Shown: in pieces, positions 12,955 to 25,251 of the stretch
How positions within the stretch are numbered: position 1 is the stretch's first letter
Layout: the number at the start of each line of letters is the position of its first letter
Assembly: GCA_002633025.1 (NCBI GenBank)
Contig: NMRB01000070.1
Coordinates: 214,285-278,284, forward strand
Direction: 5' to 3'
DNA: 64,000 bases
Source: Notospermus geniculatus
Taxonomy: Eukaryota > Nemertea > Pilidiophora > Heteronemertea > Lineidae
Made by a program: the position numbers and the translations under genes
Notes under the pieces: model-generated
The model's database searches: none
Told to the model about the DNA's origin: nothing
The model's input: only the letters and a program-made list of their open reading frames with translations

Positions 12955-13924
12955 TTTAGGGACAGGAAAACAAAAGCTACAAGAAACAAATACAGTCGTG
13001 TGGCGTGCGGTGTTCGCAGAAGCTTCATACGAAAGAAAAGTCGAGATATTAGCAGGAGAAAGATGAATAGTGTGCATTGACAGATTAGTAACAAAATAAG
13101 GCCTAATGTGGGGATTTTTGCAATGCTTTTCACTGTTACTAACAGATCTCAAAGATGTTTCATATTCACGGTCTCCAGAACTCCAAGAGCAGCTCATTCA
13201 GCGAAATCTCATTCGATCCTCTCATTTGATCGTTTCGGAGCAGTTGAGAGCGAAAAGTAGCGATTCGACCAGCCCTCTCGGCCACAGCCCGACGCTATCA
13301 CCATGCTATCCTGCAATAGACTGGTTCCCGTCTTTGCCGCTCCACCCGCTGGCGCTCCTGTTCCGCTATACAAAGACAGGTCCGGGGTGCCATCTTGGAT
13401 GCACGAATGACGTAGTTCTAGGTTATTTATAGAACATCAACAAGGAAACCCCCTACATGTTAAACATCGCGCCCAAGCTAAAAATCTCAACTGTCATGAA
13501 AAATTCGGTAAAATTTGGCAGTTCTCGATAAAATAGAGATTGCTTTGGCGCCCGAATCATTCAGCAGCAGCAAGGGGTACGCATTAGGGCCTATTGAGGC
13601 TCTGAAGAAGGCATCGAGGAAGTAGTCGTGTGGCATGCCTTTGTTGTTGAGGAGAAAGTGACCCACTCACCTCGTAATCTACAGCCTAAAGGCAGCCTCC
13701 TGTTATCCCAGTGTCTTATCCCCGCAGGGTCAGTCCAAACACACATGCTACATGCATACCGGTACTATCCTGGGGCTTATACACATGATACATGCTCTCA
13801 AACACGAAATACTCGATCCACGTGCGTTTTCTATATTTAGTAAAACGGTCAAAACATTGCGCAAATACCTGCGCAGAACGTATGCGCAACAAGGATGCGC
13901 AGTAGATTCGGCCGGAATCCCGGC
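12955..13924. other. No gene recognised up to the assembly gap
   Basis: Short frames only. A potential minus-strand donor (GTGAGT, plus-strand 13665-13670) lacks a convincing companion exon. The sequence ends at the gap with CCGGAATCCCGGC. Confidence 0.4.
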
Positions 13925-14199
13925 NNNNNNNNNNNNNNNNNNNNNNNNNNNNNNNNNNNNNNNNNNNNNNNNNNNNNNNNNNNNNNNNNNNNNNNNNNNN
14001 NNNNNNNNNNNNNNNNNNNNNNNNNNNNNNNNNNNNNNNNNNNNNNNNNNNNNNNNNNNNNNNNNNNNNNNNNNNNNNNNNNNNNNNNNNNNNNNNNNNN
14101 NNNNNNNNNNNNNNNNNNNNNNNNNNNNNNNNNNNNNNNNNNNNNNNNNNNNNNNNNNNNNNNNNNNNNNNNNNNNNNNNNNNNNNNNNNNNNNNNNNN
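13925..14199. other. Assembly gap (275 n)
   Basis: This is a run of n characters. Translations through it are meaningless. The right edge coincides with the first base of the inverted-repeat element at 14200, so the gap may contain a second copy or a longer version of that element that could not be assembled. Confidence 0.98.
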
Positions 14200-14532
14200 C
14201 ACTGTTAGAAATTATTAATTTTACAGTAGTGATTTTGCAGTAATTTTACAGAAAGTGCCTGCAGCAGAGTCCCCAGCACTTTCTGTAAATTTACATAATT
14301 TTTTAATGGTATGATTCATGTTTTCCTGTATTGGTTGGACTCCATTGGACATCCCATTATGATGGCTTCTGAGATCAGTATGAAAATATAATTTGGTCAG
14401 CCTCCAGTCAAGTCTCTGTTAACATTTATTTAAGTCTGTAGTTTTACAGATCACTCTGTAATTTTACAGATCCAGTCCTGGGGACTCTGCTGCACAGATT
14501 TTCTGTAAAATCTTCTGTTATTTCTAACAGTG
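14200..14532. mobile_element. Non-autonomous inverted-repeat DNA element
   Basis: The terminal repeats are CACTGTTAGAAAT at the left and ATTTCTAACAGTG at the right. Both sub-termini carry TTTTACAGA-type words and a block reading GCAGAGTCCCCAG on the left and CTGGGGACTCTGC on the right, so the symmetry extends about 80 bp inward with indels. The middle is AT-rich and non-coding. The organisation is that of a short non-autonomous DNA transposon. I cannot assign a superfamily, because the left flank is in the gap and no target-site duplication can be read. Confidence 0.7.
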
Positions 14533-14673
14533 TAGAAAAAAGTTTGGACTGGTTCATATTCTATCCAATGCAATTCAGCCGACAGTTTGGCAAATGCCAT
14601 TATTGCTCGTGTTTCCATTATTGGTAATGCGAGGGCAGAATCGGATCCGACGAAGTATAAACCACAGAATAGG

Positions 14674-14826
14674 CTAAGCGCTCGTTGACGGCAAATCTCA
14701 ATGCGGTAGGGGTGTTTTTAAAGTCGACTGGCCCGGCCGAATGACGAGTTGTGGAGCGATGGGTCAGTCACTACTTTAAAAGCACCCCCTACTCATTGAG
14801 ATTTGCCATCAGTGTGCGCCTGGCTT
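14674..14826. mobile_element. Fold-back element, family B, copy 1
   Basis: The left arm carries GGCAAATCTCAATGCGG and GGGGTGTTTTTAAAG. The right arm carries the complement CTTTAAAAGCACCCCC with CATTGAGATTTGCC. The outer ends are AAGCGCTC and GTGTGCGCC. A better-preserved copy lies at 21126. The arms of this copy have drifted, with several mismatches between them, so it is the older of the two. Confidence 0.7.
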
Positions 14827-14832
14827 TAACTT

Positions 14833-17800
14833 GGCCTAGACCGCTATAATGACAAGTCTCAAACACTTATCATGTTCAACCTCAACCCAATACTGACATT
14901 GATTTCGGTTTTGTATGCCTCATTAATAAACAATATGGGAAGTAATACCGGGTATAGTGCACAGTTACAAACACTAACAAACTGATAGTCAAATTATTAT
15001 TTCAAAACACGCCACTTAGAAAACAATTATTTTCGACAAACGCGTTAGAAGCAATCGATAGACTATTGCTAGCTGAGAATAATTTAGACAAAATGTGGAA
15101 AATCAGTGATTTTTCTGGTTTGCAGAGTTACATTCTCTGGCCTGGCACCGTGGCGATGGTGGTCGTCGTCCTTTCGACCTTGGGATTGAATACCTATCAG
15201 ATAAAACTAGGCCCGACTTACTCTTAATCCACGGCATTACTGGTTGCGAAAAAATATCGAAGTGTTCGTCAGTTTTCTGCTGACATTTTAATTCTAAGTA
15301 CCGGTACCTTATTTTCTGCCATGATTCGCCTTGTTTCAAGAGATAGCTCTACATCATTTTAGGGATATCACCAAAAGCGCTACGAGACATGTTGCTCTCC
15401 CACGCTCAGTTGGAAGCCCGCCGTCATTAATTCGAATTCGATATCCAGCGGTTGCAAAAAGACATTATAGCTGATGATCAACATTTGAGTTTGTTGATGA
15501 ATTCCTGGAAGAAATACCGACATATTCAGTTATTCACCAAAAATCTCCAGAACAGTCGTCTGCTTGCTCATTTTGCGTGCTGTGTGTCATCGAACATTGC
15601 CTGACACGTCATGATCGAGAAAGATTTCCCACTAAACTCGTGCACTTCCTCTTTTTGCGTGCCACGTCATCAAACATTGTGGTGTGTTCTGCCAATCATC
15701 AACTCGATCCCGTGCTACGTCATCAATTCCTGTGATCGTCAATCCGTCTTGGGACCAATCCCAGGTACAGAGCTAACGGCTTTCCGTCTGCTCAGACAGA
15801 ATGAGCAAAAGAAAAAAAATGGCTTCGAATCAGCAAATCTGATAACTTCATCCGTGTCAATCGCTACCCGATTGTGACTCGATTGCTAACTGACCCGGGC
15901 CGCTATGACTTTGCACATTATCTTCGTGAGACCGCCATGATGGCGATCAATTCGATTAGTTATTAGATCATGTTTGCTTAGATTAATTCTTCGCCTATAT
16001 CTCACCCAATAATCAATGATAGTGGGGCTATAATAGAACGGCAACGTGAACGATAGTCCAGCAATGGGATGAGCTTATTTGTCAAACGATATGGCTTGGA
16101 GGGGACACGGTGATATTGTGGGCTTTCCGCAACCTCAAACAAGTCGCGTCCGTCAGGGAGATTAGTGGCTAATACTTCCTGTACTCTTATACGTCGCCGA
16201 TTGTTCTGCGATTGAGTTTGAGAAAAGTGCATCTGGCTCAGACCCCGCTAGTGTATTGCTAACAACAAGCAGGTGGAGATAAGAGCTAGTCTCTGACAAC
16301 GTCGTCTCACAAAGAGTAGCGGTTGTGGAACGGAAAAGTTTTGTTTGAACCCTGCGTGACGTGAACTAACAAAGCATTCTGCGTTTTGCATTCTGAGGGT
16401 CGGCGAGGAAAGTATAAATTAGGCATAATGCCTATTTTATACTTCAGACCCGGAGATGCCAGAGATGGGATATGGGTATAAACCGAGGTCGTAGGGCAGC
16501 GATTGTACTTGATTTGTGTACTTTGACAAGTTGACGTAATCCATCAAGATATTTACATTGCTTCGTATTAAGATGAGTGCCGTCGATAAATTGTATGAAT
16601 GTTTGATTACCAAAATTGTTGGCTTGTCAAGTACAGACCTCGTGGAGTTTTTCCAGTGGCAACAAGGACGGACGAATTGAGCGTTTTAGCCGGGCAGAGA
16701 AAATACGTGGGACAGTCGGCAATATTGTGATTTAACTTTGTCGTCTCAATAACTGCATCTATAAAATATCAGTCTAATAGCTGCAGTCTAATAGCTGCAG
16801 TGTTAAATTGGCCTTATAACCTAAACGTATAAATAAAAACTCCATGGGTTTTTAACACGCTGCCATTTACAAATACATGTATGTATATCATTTTCTATCG
16901 TTTCTGTTAATAATGAAAAAATTAATCAGACAGAGTGGTGATATCCGTTTGTTGTGGCTTTCTAAATGTCAAAAATGTGATTTATGAGGCGTTAAATCCT
17001 GTTGCTTATGAGGCGTACAGAATAACAAGTCATTAATTATTCATTAATTGATTATGGTTAAAAGCCACGTTTTTGCAGCATTTTTGCGTTTTTTGCTCAT
17101 CGTCATTCGCTGCTAAGTTTACCAAGTAATAATATTGACAACAAACTCGCCTAAGAGAAACGTGGCACCTGCAAAGCAAGTATGTATATAAGGAATGCTG
17201 CACAGAATTCTGGTGTGGCAGAAAAGAATGTCCCCAAGAACAGAATAGGCAGATAACGGTTACTTCTTCATCAAATCCTCGGACATTTTTCCCCAGGACT
17301 TGGGTTCCAGGGACACTAAAAAACCGTAAAGTCACCCATCGTCAGTGACCAATAACAATCTTTACCATGTCCTGCAAATGTCGAAGGCAGCTGCGGCAAA
17401 TGTCACAGCTTTGACCACGAAATGTCAATAAAAGCAGCGAAACAGTGGAACGTCATCGGCCGTTATCGGCAGGGCAAAATAAGGGGCGTGACGCCCTGCC
17501 AATAAAACCCTTGCAGATGAGGGAGTTTCCGATGAAGCTTCACTTGCATACTGCTTTTTTGAGGGTAAGAATTCTGAAGTGACTCTGCTTACAATGTAAG
17601 TGAAAAAGAATGATGATCAAGTTTGCTTTACGACTGTAACTTAGTTTGGGACGAATGGAACTACTGCCATCGTGTGGTACGAATGGTGGTCCCGGAACAA
17701 TGGTCCGTGTGCTGTTCCGCCCAAAAGGTGCATACTTCAATGAAAAATACTGGTGTCAAAACCAAACAACCTTTTCCTGTGCATAACGTATTATCGTGCC

Positions 17801-19670
17801 ATTTTCTTCTTTGGACAACCGTTCCGTTCACACCAGTTCAACATCCTCAATTTGTTAAACAATTCATACACCACGAGATCTAGTGGGTTTACTAGACAGT
17901 TTTGAGCACGAGCATAGACCACTTAATCTTTACGCTTCATCAAAACCACTTATCTCCGAGAGAATGCTTTTTAGAGTCAACACTAAGTTAAAATACCCTC
18001 ATCAATGAAGTCAAATAAAAAAGCTTTTAGGCTAAACACACAGAGAGGTGACTTGTTCAGAGGAGGTAAACAATGAAATTTTCAAATTATTTCCAACGCT
18101 TTACCATAATTACTAGCAAACATTGAAATAATAGATCATTAATAATGTTTAATTAATGAGTCTTGTATGGTGAACAACTCAAAATGATGAGAATTTTGTC
18201 AGAAATACACTGTACATTTTTTTCTCTCGAAGTTTGAGTGGTAAAACTGTTTTATGCAGTTTGTAGCCTACTTAAAGCGGGCGGATCGCACTCCTTTTTT
18301 TTCATACCAGTAATATATACATCAGTAATAAACGACATGGGTGCTAAAACATTGGAAATGTAGTGTTTTTTCTTCCTCTAGCTGCAATGATGATCATCCA
18401 CGATCTTCGAAATTGTTTTCACTTAACTTCTCACCTTGTTATTCTTGTTATCTATATTTTACCGACATAAAAACAGAATTTCACAACTCCCATTTGGCTC
18501 GGCACGAGCTTTTCTTTATTACAAACGAACTAAGCCCGTCATATCACCAATTTGCAAGACGAAGTTGAAAAAAAGTGTTTGCTTTCTGTCTCGGAAATGG
18601 CAATATTGTTGGAAGATACATGTATTCATACTCATGTAGCAGACAAAGATATTGCTATTATTTGAAATATTCTCTTGAGAAAAAGCTACTGAGATTGAAA
18701 AACAAGCTGCAGACTACAGAAACCAAGTCTAAATAACGTTCTCTTCTAAAGTGTATAAACGTACAGCACCGGTGTAGAAGGAAAGACTGTCCCCTGATGA
18801 ATATGTCCTGCTGTATCATTCAATGATGTCGAAAGGTGCATGCCTACATAGTTGATCCTATGGGTATACGTAGTAAGTTTTAAAACAGGACCAGAATAAT
18901 CATACCAATGAAGACCAAAATACAAAGATCACTTTTATGCTTAAGTGTTGCTAATGGGAATTGCCATTCCTTCCACACCAACTAAATAGGGTTGAGAAAG
19001 GGGAAGATGAGAAGACGGAATTTAGCGAGGGCTTTGCTACTCGTATCAATCGAGAACGACGTCAAGCTAAAATACAAGGAGCTAAAAAGTCGAATCGAAG
19101 CGTCCTCAGGTATAGGCTAAAGCGACTAGAAAAGTCCACAAGGATATTTTGCAAGTAGGGAGTTAATGTGATTACGAAATTCGTAAAATCCAAGAAAGTG
19201 AGAGTTCTTAACTTTGATAAGTTGTGTAAAGCTTTAAAACTTGCATTTCTCATGGTTTCACTTACCATGCATACGTGTCTAAAATTAGCTTTGCCGAATT
19301 GAATTCAGTAATTCTTTAATTCTATCACTAGTTCACTAGTTGACTACTATAAAGTAAATTCATGCATATTTCACAAGATGACTTTGAACTTGAAAACGGG
19401 AATTTAATAAGAATAAAAGTTGAACAGGCAAAACGTGGGCGCGCTATTTCTACCAGAATGAAGAAATGTTATCCAGAGAAAAACTTACCATAGCCTAGTG
19501 CACAGAAGAGAAATATTCAATGCGTCAGCATGGTCGCAAGAAATTCATTTTAGACAGGTATGACAGAGAAAAAGTACAAAGTGACAAGGATCAATGATTA
19601 CTGTCGCTAAGCGCGACTTCGAAAGGAAACTTCTTCTGGTTATTTTGTCTCATTTATTTTACACATTTTA

Positions 19671-19703
<33 letters not shown>

Positions 19704-21120
19704 TATTGTGTTCATGACCAAGCAAGGTTGGGGAATTTGGCTCTTTGGGGGCAAAACTGCACTTTTGCCATTCGGATAAAACCTGCATGAAGACTGAACT
19801 CGGTGGGCATTTGCCCCCTATCCCTAAGCTAGTTTTACGGCCAGATAAAAGGTTCCAGATAAAAGCGGCGTTCAAATGCGCTATTTTCGGAAGAAGTACC
19901 GTACATGTAATAGAAAATACACGCGCTTGGTTTTATATTAGATGGATGTTTCTAGTTTGATTTCAAGGCTAAAGTTTTACATGCACTGTACATGTACAGT
20001 AACAATATCATCAGCATGTCTGAAATAAAAGTTGGCGATATTACTCAAAAATGGAGTCAAACATCTCCATGTAAGCCAAGCTCTTTCAATAAAACTTCTT
20101 CCGTACTTCAGATGAAGTGATGTCGCAGGCATGTCAATAACTACTCGATAACGTTGAGAACAAAGAGTTAGTAAACGTCATAATTTACTCGGATACAACG
20201 TTTAGAAGTGAAAAAGGACGGAAGACAGGAAATGGGATTTTAAATGCAAAGGAAGCCACGATTGACGAACTCGTAATAGAAAAAAGATGGAAGAGAAGTT
20301 GAATGTTGAATGTAATGGTTGTTCTGTGTTGTGCTGACATGTCTGGCCTCGTTCCTAAGGATCGAATATTATAATGGCTTTTACATGTATGTTCAATCTG
20401 ATGTTAAAGGGCCGTCGGATGCAAAATTGTAGGCAAACATTCTCTATAAAATGACATAAGGCTACCCCTAACCCTGACATTTCTCCTCAGCCAATCAGAA
20501 TAATCGTTACTGAGTAACAAGCGCTGGTTGGTTCCCACGTTTCTGCAAGCTCTCTGATTGGTTCGCACGGTGTTGCAATCGCCAGCGGTCTTCAGACCTT
20601 TCGCAAAGATTCCGTAACCTTAAGGGTACCCAAATCCTTTGTCAGGCTGATAGTGAACAAAAGGTTTCCCGTAAATGGACAATAGTTTGCGTACTCAGTA
20701 AAGTAAATAAGGTCTCTGCTGAATAGAACATGCTGCATTTCCTGTTTTGTGCCACATTGTAAGTACAATGCAGGCAAAGAGACGTGTGAAATCGTATGCA
20801 TTACCGGGTATATGTTACATTGACCAGTCGACGCCGACAATTGGGAAATATCGAATTTACCCGAAGGTCCCATTTGCTCGGTTTTTATCTAAATTGAAAC
20901 GATGAACTTCTTAACCTCACTACATGTACGACGTAGATTACTGTTCGGAATTGGAATCAGGATGAGTTGCCCCGGGGATGATTTCCTGTAGACATCTATC
21001 TTGGTCGTAAATGTGGATAGTAGTAGCAGTAGTATGTCATAAATGGACAAACGTGAAGAGGGTCCTATTATAGCCATTGGTTCTCTTCGATAGATTAGTC
21101 TATTGGGTTGGTCAGACGCA
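14833..21120. other. 6.3 kb without a recognisable gene
   Basis: Only frames of about 100 codons or fewer were found, none with recognisable domains. Minor structure: TTTTGCGTGC followed by GTCATCRAACATTG occurs at 15573 and 15653, with CRE-half-like ACGTCAT words nearby. There is a small hairpin GGCAGGGC...GCCCTGCC at 17468-17500, a duplicated TAATAGCTGCAGT at 16776-16800, and a trinucleotide repeat listed separately. A 93-codon minus-strand frame at 20592-20873 looks protein-like in composition but lacks supporting signals. Confidence 0.4.
19671..19700. repeat. (ATG)n trinucleotide microsatellite
   Basis: Ten uninterrupted ATG/TGA/GAT-phase triplets. It is a simple repeat, and translations through it give poly-serine on the minus strand. 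Confidence 0.95.
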
Positions 21121-21125
21121 ACAAT

Positions 21126-21268
21126 AAGCGCACATTTGCGGCAAAACTCAATGCGGTAGGGGTGTTTTTAAAGTCGACTGACCCAACGCTGTCGACTCGT
21201 CATTCAGCCGGGTCAGTCGATTTAAAAACGCACCTACCGCATTGAGTTTTGCCGCAAATGTGCGCTTG
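21126..21268. mobile_element. Fold-back element, family B, copy 2 (well preserved)
   Basis: Arms of about 60 bp are almost perfectly complementary. AAGCGCACATTTGCGG at 21126 pairs with CCGCAAATGTGCGCTT ending about 21266, and the pairing runs inward through CAATGCGGTAGG and TTTTTAAA to GTCGACTGACCC. The loop is about 25 bp. It shares the arm sequence CAATGCGGTAGGGGTG with the copy at 14674, 6.4 kb away. The high arm identity suggests a younger insertion or ongoing homogenisation of the arms. Confidence 0.75.
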
Positions 21269-21269
21269 G

Positions 21270-23325
21270 CTTAAATCTAGCCCCGAAGAATGGCGGTGAT
21301 CACAAACGTTCAGAAAGGTCAGACGCATCAAAACACACGTTATAATGTAATTGCCAATGAAATACTACTGTACTGTACATGTACGTGTACGCAATTGACA
21401 GACGAATCATTTCCGGCGAATTCCCAAGTTTGGACGATACATGTCCGTGAAATTGCTAGCCAGAAATTGAAAATATTGTGGAAAGCCACACAGAGACGAG
21501 ATTGGTCATTAGTTTGCCGGTCGGACTATTGTACCGAGTGTAACTGACATCCCCAAGATGCACTGCTTTAGATTTCTCCACGGGCGACTTTGACAAAGAC
21601 CGACAATCGCCCTCAGGCCACCATCGAATCAGACAATTTTTCCCACTCGACCTCGGGTCATTTTGAACATTTATTCTACCATCTAATCTAGCTTCTGCTG
21701 TTTATAAGATCAGGGTTATGAGACACGACGTGGATGTATGCAAGGCAGACGTGAACCATCTTGGCATTTCACAAAAAATATTTTCAACCTCGAATCCTTA
21801 ACGCTCTGCGTTGGTAAGCTCAAAGCGGTGACGTCATGTGCTGTCACGTGATTATTTCAACCAATACTGATACAGAATTTTTCTGTATGGTCACAAAAGA
21901 GGCAAAAACGTGCTCTTTAAATACAGAGTCCATCTCACCCCGACGAGCTATGTGCTAATGTCATTTGGTAGTATAATAGCCGGCAAAACGGCAAAACCTA
22001 TCAGGACAAAAAAGGATCAATTCGGTGCTTTGATTGGTATCTAAGTTCCGGTAAACGAATTCTGATGCAAATCTCGTCATTAACCGCGTGCTCAGTTCTT
22101 TGAGAACGAGCTGGAAACGGAAGAGAGAATACCAGTAACGCATTCAACGGATGTGGGGTGAAAATAGATGGAAACTGCTTTACTGAAGAAGAGGCCATTT
22201 TTAGTGCATTTTATGGGCTTGATCCAGGCACCGCTGTGTTTAGTTCAGATGAAATAAAACGAAATGGTGTGCCAATCATTTAAATTATCGAACAAATAAA
22301 AATGGTTCCTTTGACATTTCGGCGAGTGAAATTAGCACCGAGATGATTTTGCTAACTAGGCATGAGGTGATCGATGGTGTCGTTGTTTGTTCATGTCAGT
22401 GAGAAGCGATGAATTAGTCTGAAATTGGCACTTGTTAGGAAATGAAATGGAAAGGCAAATGAGTGGCAATGTGTAGCTTTTAACAGTCGCAGGAAAGCAA
22501 TGGAGGTGATGATAAAACTAAGCAACCAAATATATATACCGATTTAGTCAGAGTATCGGGGCAAAATGTTGAGTAAAGGAGAGCAGCTACTTTTCTAGAC
22601 AGATAAATGGTCATATTCATTGCAAAATATTTCGGGTTAGTTTGATAAAACCTGCACCAGACGCCAGACGTACCATAGAGCACATGTATCATTTTCCCCT
22701 CCATAAAATGACATCCATCCGAAATCTCCCTGGCTTCCATTGTCCAAGATAGATAGCCAACATTTATCACGAAGCTGTCGGAAGATGTGAACTTAAAGCC
22801 AGGACACAGGGCGGATTTTAGGCCAGGCAGAGATTAGAGTCGTGACATATGCGTATGGCGTCTCTTTGGATCAACAGGGTCCAGACCTTTGTAACTAATT
22901 CAAAACACTCAATAAATATTCCGTAAAAACAATGGTTCATTTTGGCAATAGCTGTCATGGACTGACAACCGTCATGCTACGCATTCTAATGGCAACAAAT
23001 CCTTTTCGCTTTTACTCACTATCACATGTCTTGACGTGTAGGCTCATAGCTTCTACAGTTAAACACCGTTTCCCAGTGGTGCGCCATAAATGGCTCGCAT
23101 CAATTACACGAATCAGCGGGCCCATGGGGCCTGGGGTGAGTTGAGATGGTTCAGGCCATCTTAGCATCATCCAGAAAACGAATTGGATACTATTAGCTGT
23201 ATGACTTTCGGGAGAGAGTGGGTGGGGAGGTGTTTAAGGAGAACACCATTTTTCTTATAAAGTTTCGTCAAAGAATTCGTTCCGTTTGTTTTATTCAGAT
23301 GTCGTGAATCTTCCTTCTGGCAGTT
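21270..23325. other. No gene recognised
   Basis: A 96-codon minus-strand frame at 22480-22770 is the longest and has no recognisable domain. No RNA gene or repeat family member was identified. Confidence 0.4.
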
Positions 23326-23330
23326 GTACG

Positions 23331-23543
23331 GGCGGAACGAACTTCAGTGAATCGAAACGAAACGAAACGTAAACTTGCAAACCGAAAATGAAAAAGCCAA
23401 TCGAAAGTTTAAAACGCATCAGAAGCTTTAGTCGTTTGAAGAAAGTTTGCTTCGGATGTTTATAAAAGGTGGAACGAACAACAATGAAACGAAAGGAAAC
23501 TTAAACTAGCCAAGCAAAAATGAAAAACAGCGCCAATCAAAAT
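23331..23543. repeat. Two diverged direct repeats (GGAACGAAC...)
   Basis: Two units start GGCGGAACGAAC (23331) and GGTGGAACGAAC (23469). Both continue with GAAACGAAA-type words, AACTTRCAA/AACTTAAACTAG, then ATGAAAAA and a CCAATC box. The units are about 138 bp apart. The runs of GAAACGAAA resemble interferon-response-type words, but here they are part of a repeat and I assign no function. Confidence 0.5.
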
Positions 23544-24042
23544 TCCATACGTTAAAGCGCGTGGCTAAAAGCATCCGTGGCGTATATTTATCTTCAACTA
23601 CTCAAATCTTGCATGAGTGTCCGGCGCCTGGCCTGCCGTCAATAAGTAATGGGAAAGAACCATTTGAAACACAACATCTACTAGTATATATACCATCGCA
23701 ATGTTTTTTTTACATTCAGTGTGGCAATGAATTTACCGTTATAACAATACCTGCCAAGAGTATTACCGAAGTGAGATGGAATTACTTATTTTCAATGCGT
23801 GTCAAGTCAAACTAGGCGCGAGATGTCACGAGAAGTGCAGTAATCAGCTACTACTGTGACAGAATCGGCGTCCTTGTTGGTTCATTAGGTGGTAATAGTG
23901 AACCAAACATTGGCTGGTACCGGTAAAGACTTCACTTACTCAGCTACAAGCATGAGATCGCTGACAGTTTAAGCGATGTAGTAAAATACACACGATGGGT
24001 AAGAATTTGGGTTGGTTGCGGGGAGATCTCGGTCAAATGTAC

Positions 24043-24219
24043 AGGTGTAAGGTTTTTCCAGTGTGGCCATTTTTCTGTGTGACTCCCATTGTTTGGAACA
24101 CACTCCACTGGAAAACATGCTCACTGTTTCTCTGTGTGTCGCTCATTGTCAAGTCTCATTGTCAAATCTATTGTAATGTCACACTGGCCCACGGGCCACA
24201 CTGAAAAACGTTACACCGG
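24043..24219. mobile_element. Fold-back element with GGTGTAAC ends
   Basis: AGGTGTAAGGTTTTTCCAGTG at the left pairs with CACTGAAAAACGTTACACCG at the right, allowing small indels, and inward GTGGCCA pairs with TGGCCCAC. The middle contains CACTGTTTCTCTGTG-like pyrimidine-rich sequence. The same terminal word AAACGTTACACC occurs near 3227, hinting at a decayed second copy. Confidence 0.5.
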
Positions 24220-25105
24220 TATATGTCAAGTTCCTTGGTAAACTTTCAGCTTCCAGTCCGAAAATGAACCACATTGTTTGAGACTACGACGGCATAAAAC
24301 TGTGCCAATCTGATCAACTAATGCCCTGAAAGCAAAAAAACATTGCTCAACTTTACGAAGCTTCTTTTTTCGTGTCTCTCCATTTATGCCGTTACTTAAG
24401 GTAAAACACCTGCAGAACTGATGACAAAAAGTGGATCATTGTACAAGAATCCTGAGCTTAAACTTGTAACCTGTGGCATGACCGACGGCTTAGTAGAAAA
24501 GTTTTTCTTTAGTGCGAAAACAACGGGAAAGATACCCAAGGAAAGGTATTCCGTGTACCGAAGAAAGTAAGCCATTAAGTTGCCGTTTTTTTTTATCTGG
24601 TGGTCTGTCGGTGACGGAGTCCAAAGATTACTTCTTTTCTTTCGTCAGGAATGACAAATAAAAAAAAGATGAGCCGAAAACGTCTGAGGTTAATTGCGAG
24701 GGCGACTGTCTTCGATCTTCGATAGTGTCACATTTTCCTTGACTGATCAGCACAGCGACGCTTGTGATTGGTCAGTCAGTTGTACGACATCATGTTTTGA
24801 AAGTTGTCTTGGTCGTGGTAAGAACGTTATTCCGTTCGTTACATGGCCTAGTCGAGCCCCTCGTGGCCTTAGCTCAGGCATGTTGGCCCGCACAGAATCC
24901 GCGATCAGTTATAAACGAGAATTCTTAACTTGTTTGAAGAGCTTGATGACCTGTGCGGGATTTATGGACCTAAGAAGATCATGGGATGCTTGTCACAAGT
25001 AAACAGTAGCTCTAAAAGGAGTTTGGATAAGTACTGCAGCCAAATAAGTTGACAGCAATGTACTAAAGCTATCTAAATAAAAGTAAACAGTATTCAGCTT
25101 GCCGC

Positions 25106-25251
25106 CTTATCTCCGTAAGTCGGGCTCCAGAAGGACCCGTTATCTGATCAACTCTGGCACCCTACTTCCGAAACGAGAGACAAACCTATTGAAAAGCTAT
25201 GAATTCATCAGTTTGGTCACACTTTCTGGACCCTATTAGTTCCGGAGATAC
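25106..25251. mobile_element. Possible fold-back with ATCTCCG ends
   Basis: TTATCTCCGTAAGTCGGGCT with CCAGAAGGACCC at the left is matched by GGGTCCAGAAAGT and TATCTCCGGAAC read on the minus strand from the right end. The ends are about 27 bp long with several mismatches and the interior is non-coding. It could be the remains of a short DNA element or a fragment of a larger repeat. Confidence 0.35.

Noticed and set aside
13752-14243. Long frames across 13.8-14.2 kb.
   Set aside because: They consist almost entirely of unknown residues from the assembly gap.
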